64,000 bases of DNA, taken from the NCBI GenBank assembly GCA_964464965.1, contig CAYXHM010000002.1, forward strand, positions 62,001 through 126,000. The letters are read 5' to 3'. This DNA is from UBA5543 sp964464965. GTDB lineage: Bacteria > Bacteroidota > Bacteroidia > Chitinophagales > Chitinophagaceae. Shown here piece by piece: positions 62,492 through 64,000 of the stretch (position 1 is its first letter; every line of letters starts with the position of its first letter). The position numbers were made by a program, and so were the translations under genes. The notes under the pieces were generated by a model. That model made no database searches. It worked only from the letters and a program-made list of their open reading frames with translations, and was not told the origin of the DNA.

Positions 62492-63007
62492 ATGCGTACA
62501 CTATTATTAATTGCGACGTTATTCATTTCTGTAAACAGTATGGCACAATCGTTTGAAAAGAGCATAGGCAATACGAAGGAGGAAATTATATATAAGGGGA
62601 CGATAACATTTGCCGACCTGGAAAAAGAAACAACTTTTAAATGGTTTACTGAAGGTGCGGCAACATACAAGCCGGATGCTGAAAGCATAACATACCTGAA
62701 AAAAGAACTGAAGAACTACACCATGGTAGTGCTGATGGGCACCTGGTGCGAAGATTCGCACAACATGATACCTAAACTGTATAAAGTACTGCGGGACACC
62801 GATTTCAAGTTTACAAAGTTCGCGATGTACGGGTTGGACAGGAACAAGCTGGGTAGAAACAACGAAGAGGCAAAATACCATGTTACCAGCGTGCCTACTG
62901 TAATATTATTTTCAGGAGAGGAAGAGATAGGCCGCATTACAGAACTGGTAGAGAAAAGCGTAGAGGCAGACCTGGCAGATATTATTAAAGAGTACCTGGA
63001 AGAATAA
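62492..63007 (+). CDS. Periplasmic thioredoxin-like protein with a single-Cys active site
   Basis: 171 residues, signal peptide 1-19 (ending SMA before QSF). Thioredoxin fold about 45-165: active site W85-C86-E87-D88-S89 in MGTWCEDSH, and the cis-proline loop VTSVPTVILF. The usual second cysteine of CxxC is Ser, so it cannot perform a normal intramolecular disulfide cycle; similar WC-x-x-S forms occur in Bacteroidota. A binding, glutathionylation-type or chaperone role is possible. Located right after a MerR gene. Confidence 0.88.
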   Translation: MRTLLLIATLFISVNSMAQSFEKSIGNTKEEIIYKGTITFADLEKETTFKWFTEGAATYKPDAESITYLKKELKNYTMVVLMGTWCEDSHNMIPKLYKVLRDTDFKFTKFAMYGLDRNKLGRNNEEAKYHVTSVPTVILFSGEEEIGRITELVEKSVEADLADIIKEYLEE

Positions 63008-63009
63008 CA

Positions 63010-63384
63010 CTATTCCCTTCCCTGCAATGCCAGCAGGTTACCTTCAGTATCCTCAAACAGGGCGAAGTATCCAAATCCGGGTGCAATTTCTGTTTTTGTT
63101 TTAATGAGCTTCCCACCGGCTACCTTTATCTTTTCTGCCATAACATCTATCCCGTTATAAGCGTTGAGGTACACCAGCGGGCCATTTTTGCCGGGCTTTG
63201 TAAAATCATATTGAACCAACGCTCCGCTGAAACCTTCACCATTTTTGTCCGGGAAGCAAGGATATATTTCTTTGCCTACTTCCATATCCACTATTTTAAA
63301 GTCGAACACATGCTCATAGAAGCTACGCGCTCTTCCCATATCCGTTACAGGTATTTCCAGCCAATTAACGATTTCTACAGCCAT
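63010..63384 (-). CDS. VOC (glyoxalase-fold) protein
   Basis: 124 residues, one VOC module. NWLEIPVTDMGRARSFYEHVFDF opens it and FEDTEGNLLALQGRE closes it with the glutamate of the metal site region. Broad family: glyoxalase, bleomycin resistance, dioxygenase and others; this one is not assignable. Two bases downstream of the RidA-like gene, same strand, so co-transcribed. Confidence 0.88.
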   Translation of the reverse strand: MAVEIVNWLEIPVTDMGRARSFYEHVFDFKIVDMEVGKEIYPCFPDKNGEGFSGALVQYDFTKPGKNGPLVYLNAYNGIDVMAEKIKVAGGKLIKTKTEIAPGFGYFALFEDTEGNLLALQGRE

Positions 63385-63386
63385 CT

Positions 63387-63797
63387 CTATGTTTCAGGAA
63401 TAAAAGCGATACCATCTATTTCTAACAGGAAATCAGGATTGCCCAGTGCGGGCACCATCACTACAGTCACTATAGGCTGGTCTATAACATCTTTGAAGAA
63501 TCCCCGTGAAGCTTCAAAACCTTTCGTTATATCCTGCCCGTTCACCACGTAAATATTCAGTTTTACCAGGTCGTTAAAGGTTGCGCCGCATGCTTCCAGT
63601 GCAGTTTGTACGTTCTTCATTGCCTGCTCCGTTTGCGCAGCTATATCTCCCTTGCCTACTATATTGCCTGCCGCATCTATGGCGTCCTGCCCACCTATAT
63701 AAATGGTTTTACCATTGCCCTGTGTAACCACAGCTTGTGAAAAAGCCGGATTCCTGGGCAGCCCGTCCGGATTGATATGTTGTTTTTTACCCCTCAT
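63387..63797 (-). CDS. RidA-family protein lacking the catalytic arginine
   Basis: 136 residues of the YjgF/RidA fold (IYIGGQDAIDAAGNIVGKGDIAAQTEQAMKNVQTALEACGATFNDLVKLNIYV in segments). In active RidA an Arg near residue 105 sits in the VARLP strand; the aligned stretch here is VVMVPALGNPDFLLEI, with no Arg. It therefore belongs to a RidA relative not expected to deaminate 2-aminoacrylate. First gene of a two-gene unit with the VOC protein. Confidence 0.88.
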   Translation of the reverse strand: MRGKKQHINPDGLPRNPAFSQAVVTQGNGKTIYIGGQDAIDAAGNIVGKGDIAAQTEQAMKNVQTALEACGATFNDLVKLNIYVVNGQDITKGFEASRGFFKDVIDQPIVTVVMVPALGNPDFLLEIDGIAFIPET

Positions 63798-64000
63798 GGT
63801 TTATTATATTACCGTAAAACAAAATGAAAGAACCTTTGTTGACTGTCACCGTAAAAATGTGGCACAGAATAACACAGGATTGTCTCATTCCCATATGCAC
63901 CAGTCACTTCATAAATCTCTGAAAATTAATGCCTAAGCTTTCCACCGCTTAGCTTTTGTATTATACTGTGTTGTTTTTGTAGTGTTATAGCCTGGGGTGA
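63798..64000. other. Right-edge intergenic sequence
   Basis: 203 bases with no gene that I can support. A 6-bp inverted repeat (CTAAGC / GCTTAG) near 63933-63952 followed by CTTTTG may be a weak terminator, but no plus-strand gene precedes it. Confidence 0.4.

Noticed and set aside
63933..63960. Terminator near the right edge
   Set aside because: Stem of 6 pairs only and no upstream gene on that strand.

Overview
The window reads as a chromosomal segment of a Bacteroidota bacterium, most likely of the Chitinophagaceae type. The evidence is: several type IX secretion (T9SS) cargo tails and parts (a PorZ-like protein, a PKD-rich adhesin with a gliding-type C-terminus, a PorP/SprF protein); the Bacteroidota promoter -7 element TAnnTTTG in front of many genes; futalosine-route menaquinone genes; a bacterial GGGP synthase; and Bacteroidota-specific small families (DUF6787-like, DUF3127). 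No phage, insertion sequence or CRISPR array was seen. Codon use and base composition look even throughout.

Layout. 1-7.6 kb: truncated M23 peptidase, small membrane protein, recO and porZ, purN, an S4 RNA-binding protein, a propeller lipoprotein, an SSB-like DUF3127 protein and tRNA-His. 7.7-19.7 kb: an outer-membrane barrel, an unpaired 2-oxoacid:ferredoxin oxidoreductase alpha chain, an ArnT-like glycosyltransferase, photolyase, a guanidino-enzyme locus (a DDAH-like enzyme with a secreted partner, divergent from a T9SS-exported peptidylarginine-deiminase-like protein) and gcvP. 19.7-24.8 kb: a repeat-bearing gene-free stretch, an arylsulfotransferase-like protein, a secreted PKD protein, GNAT and CDGSH proteins. 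24.8-28.9 kb: a TetR-controlled cassette (TetR, SDR, metallo-beta-lactamase-fold hydrolase, pentapeptide protein, truncated acyl-AMP-ligase-like protein) with two copies of one palindromic operator. 28.9-38 kb: UbiD-family decarboxylase, NlpC/P60-like hydrolase, SpmAB-like carrier, LOG-family protein, lysA, acs. 38-48.4 kb: giant PKD adhesin plus PorP, then a hybrid histidine kinase, a PepSY-like small protein and an NtrC-type regulator. 48.4-55 kb: a TetR/TolC/adaptor/RND efflux operon with a perfect operator. 55-64 kb: mscL, GGGP synthase, rpmH-rnpA-yidD, mannose-1-phosphate guanylyltransferase, aminotransferase, TSUP transporter, mqnC, MerR regulator, thioredoxin-like protein, VOC and RidA proteins.

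How the parts connect. Several genes serve export and surface display: PorZ belongs to the T9SS attachment machinery, while the deiminase, the 667-residue PKD protein and the giant adhesin look like its cargo. mqnC and the UbiD-family decarboxylase both fit menaquinone synthesis by the futalosine route. The two TetR genes each have a palindrome exactly where a repressor would block the promoter. The most interesting items are the guanidino-enzyme locus, the TetR cassette ending in an AMP-ligase relic without its catalytic motifs, and rnpA, which has no ATG, GTG or TTG in frame ahead of its conserved N-terminus.
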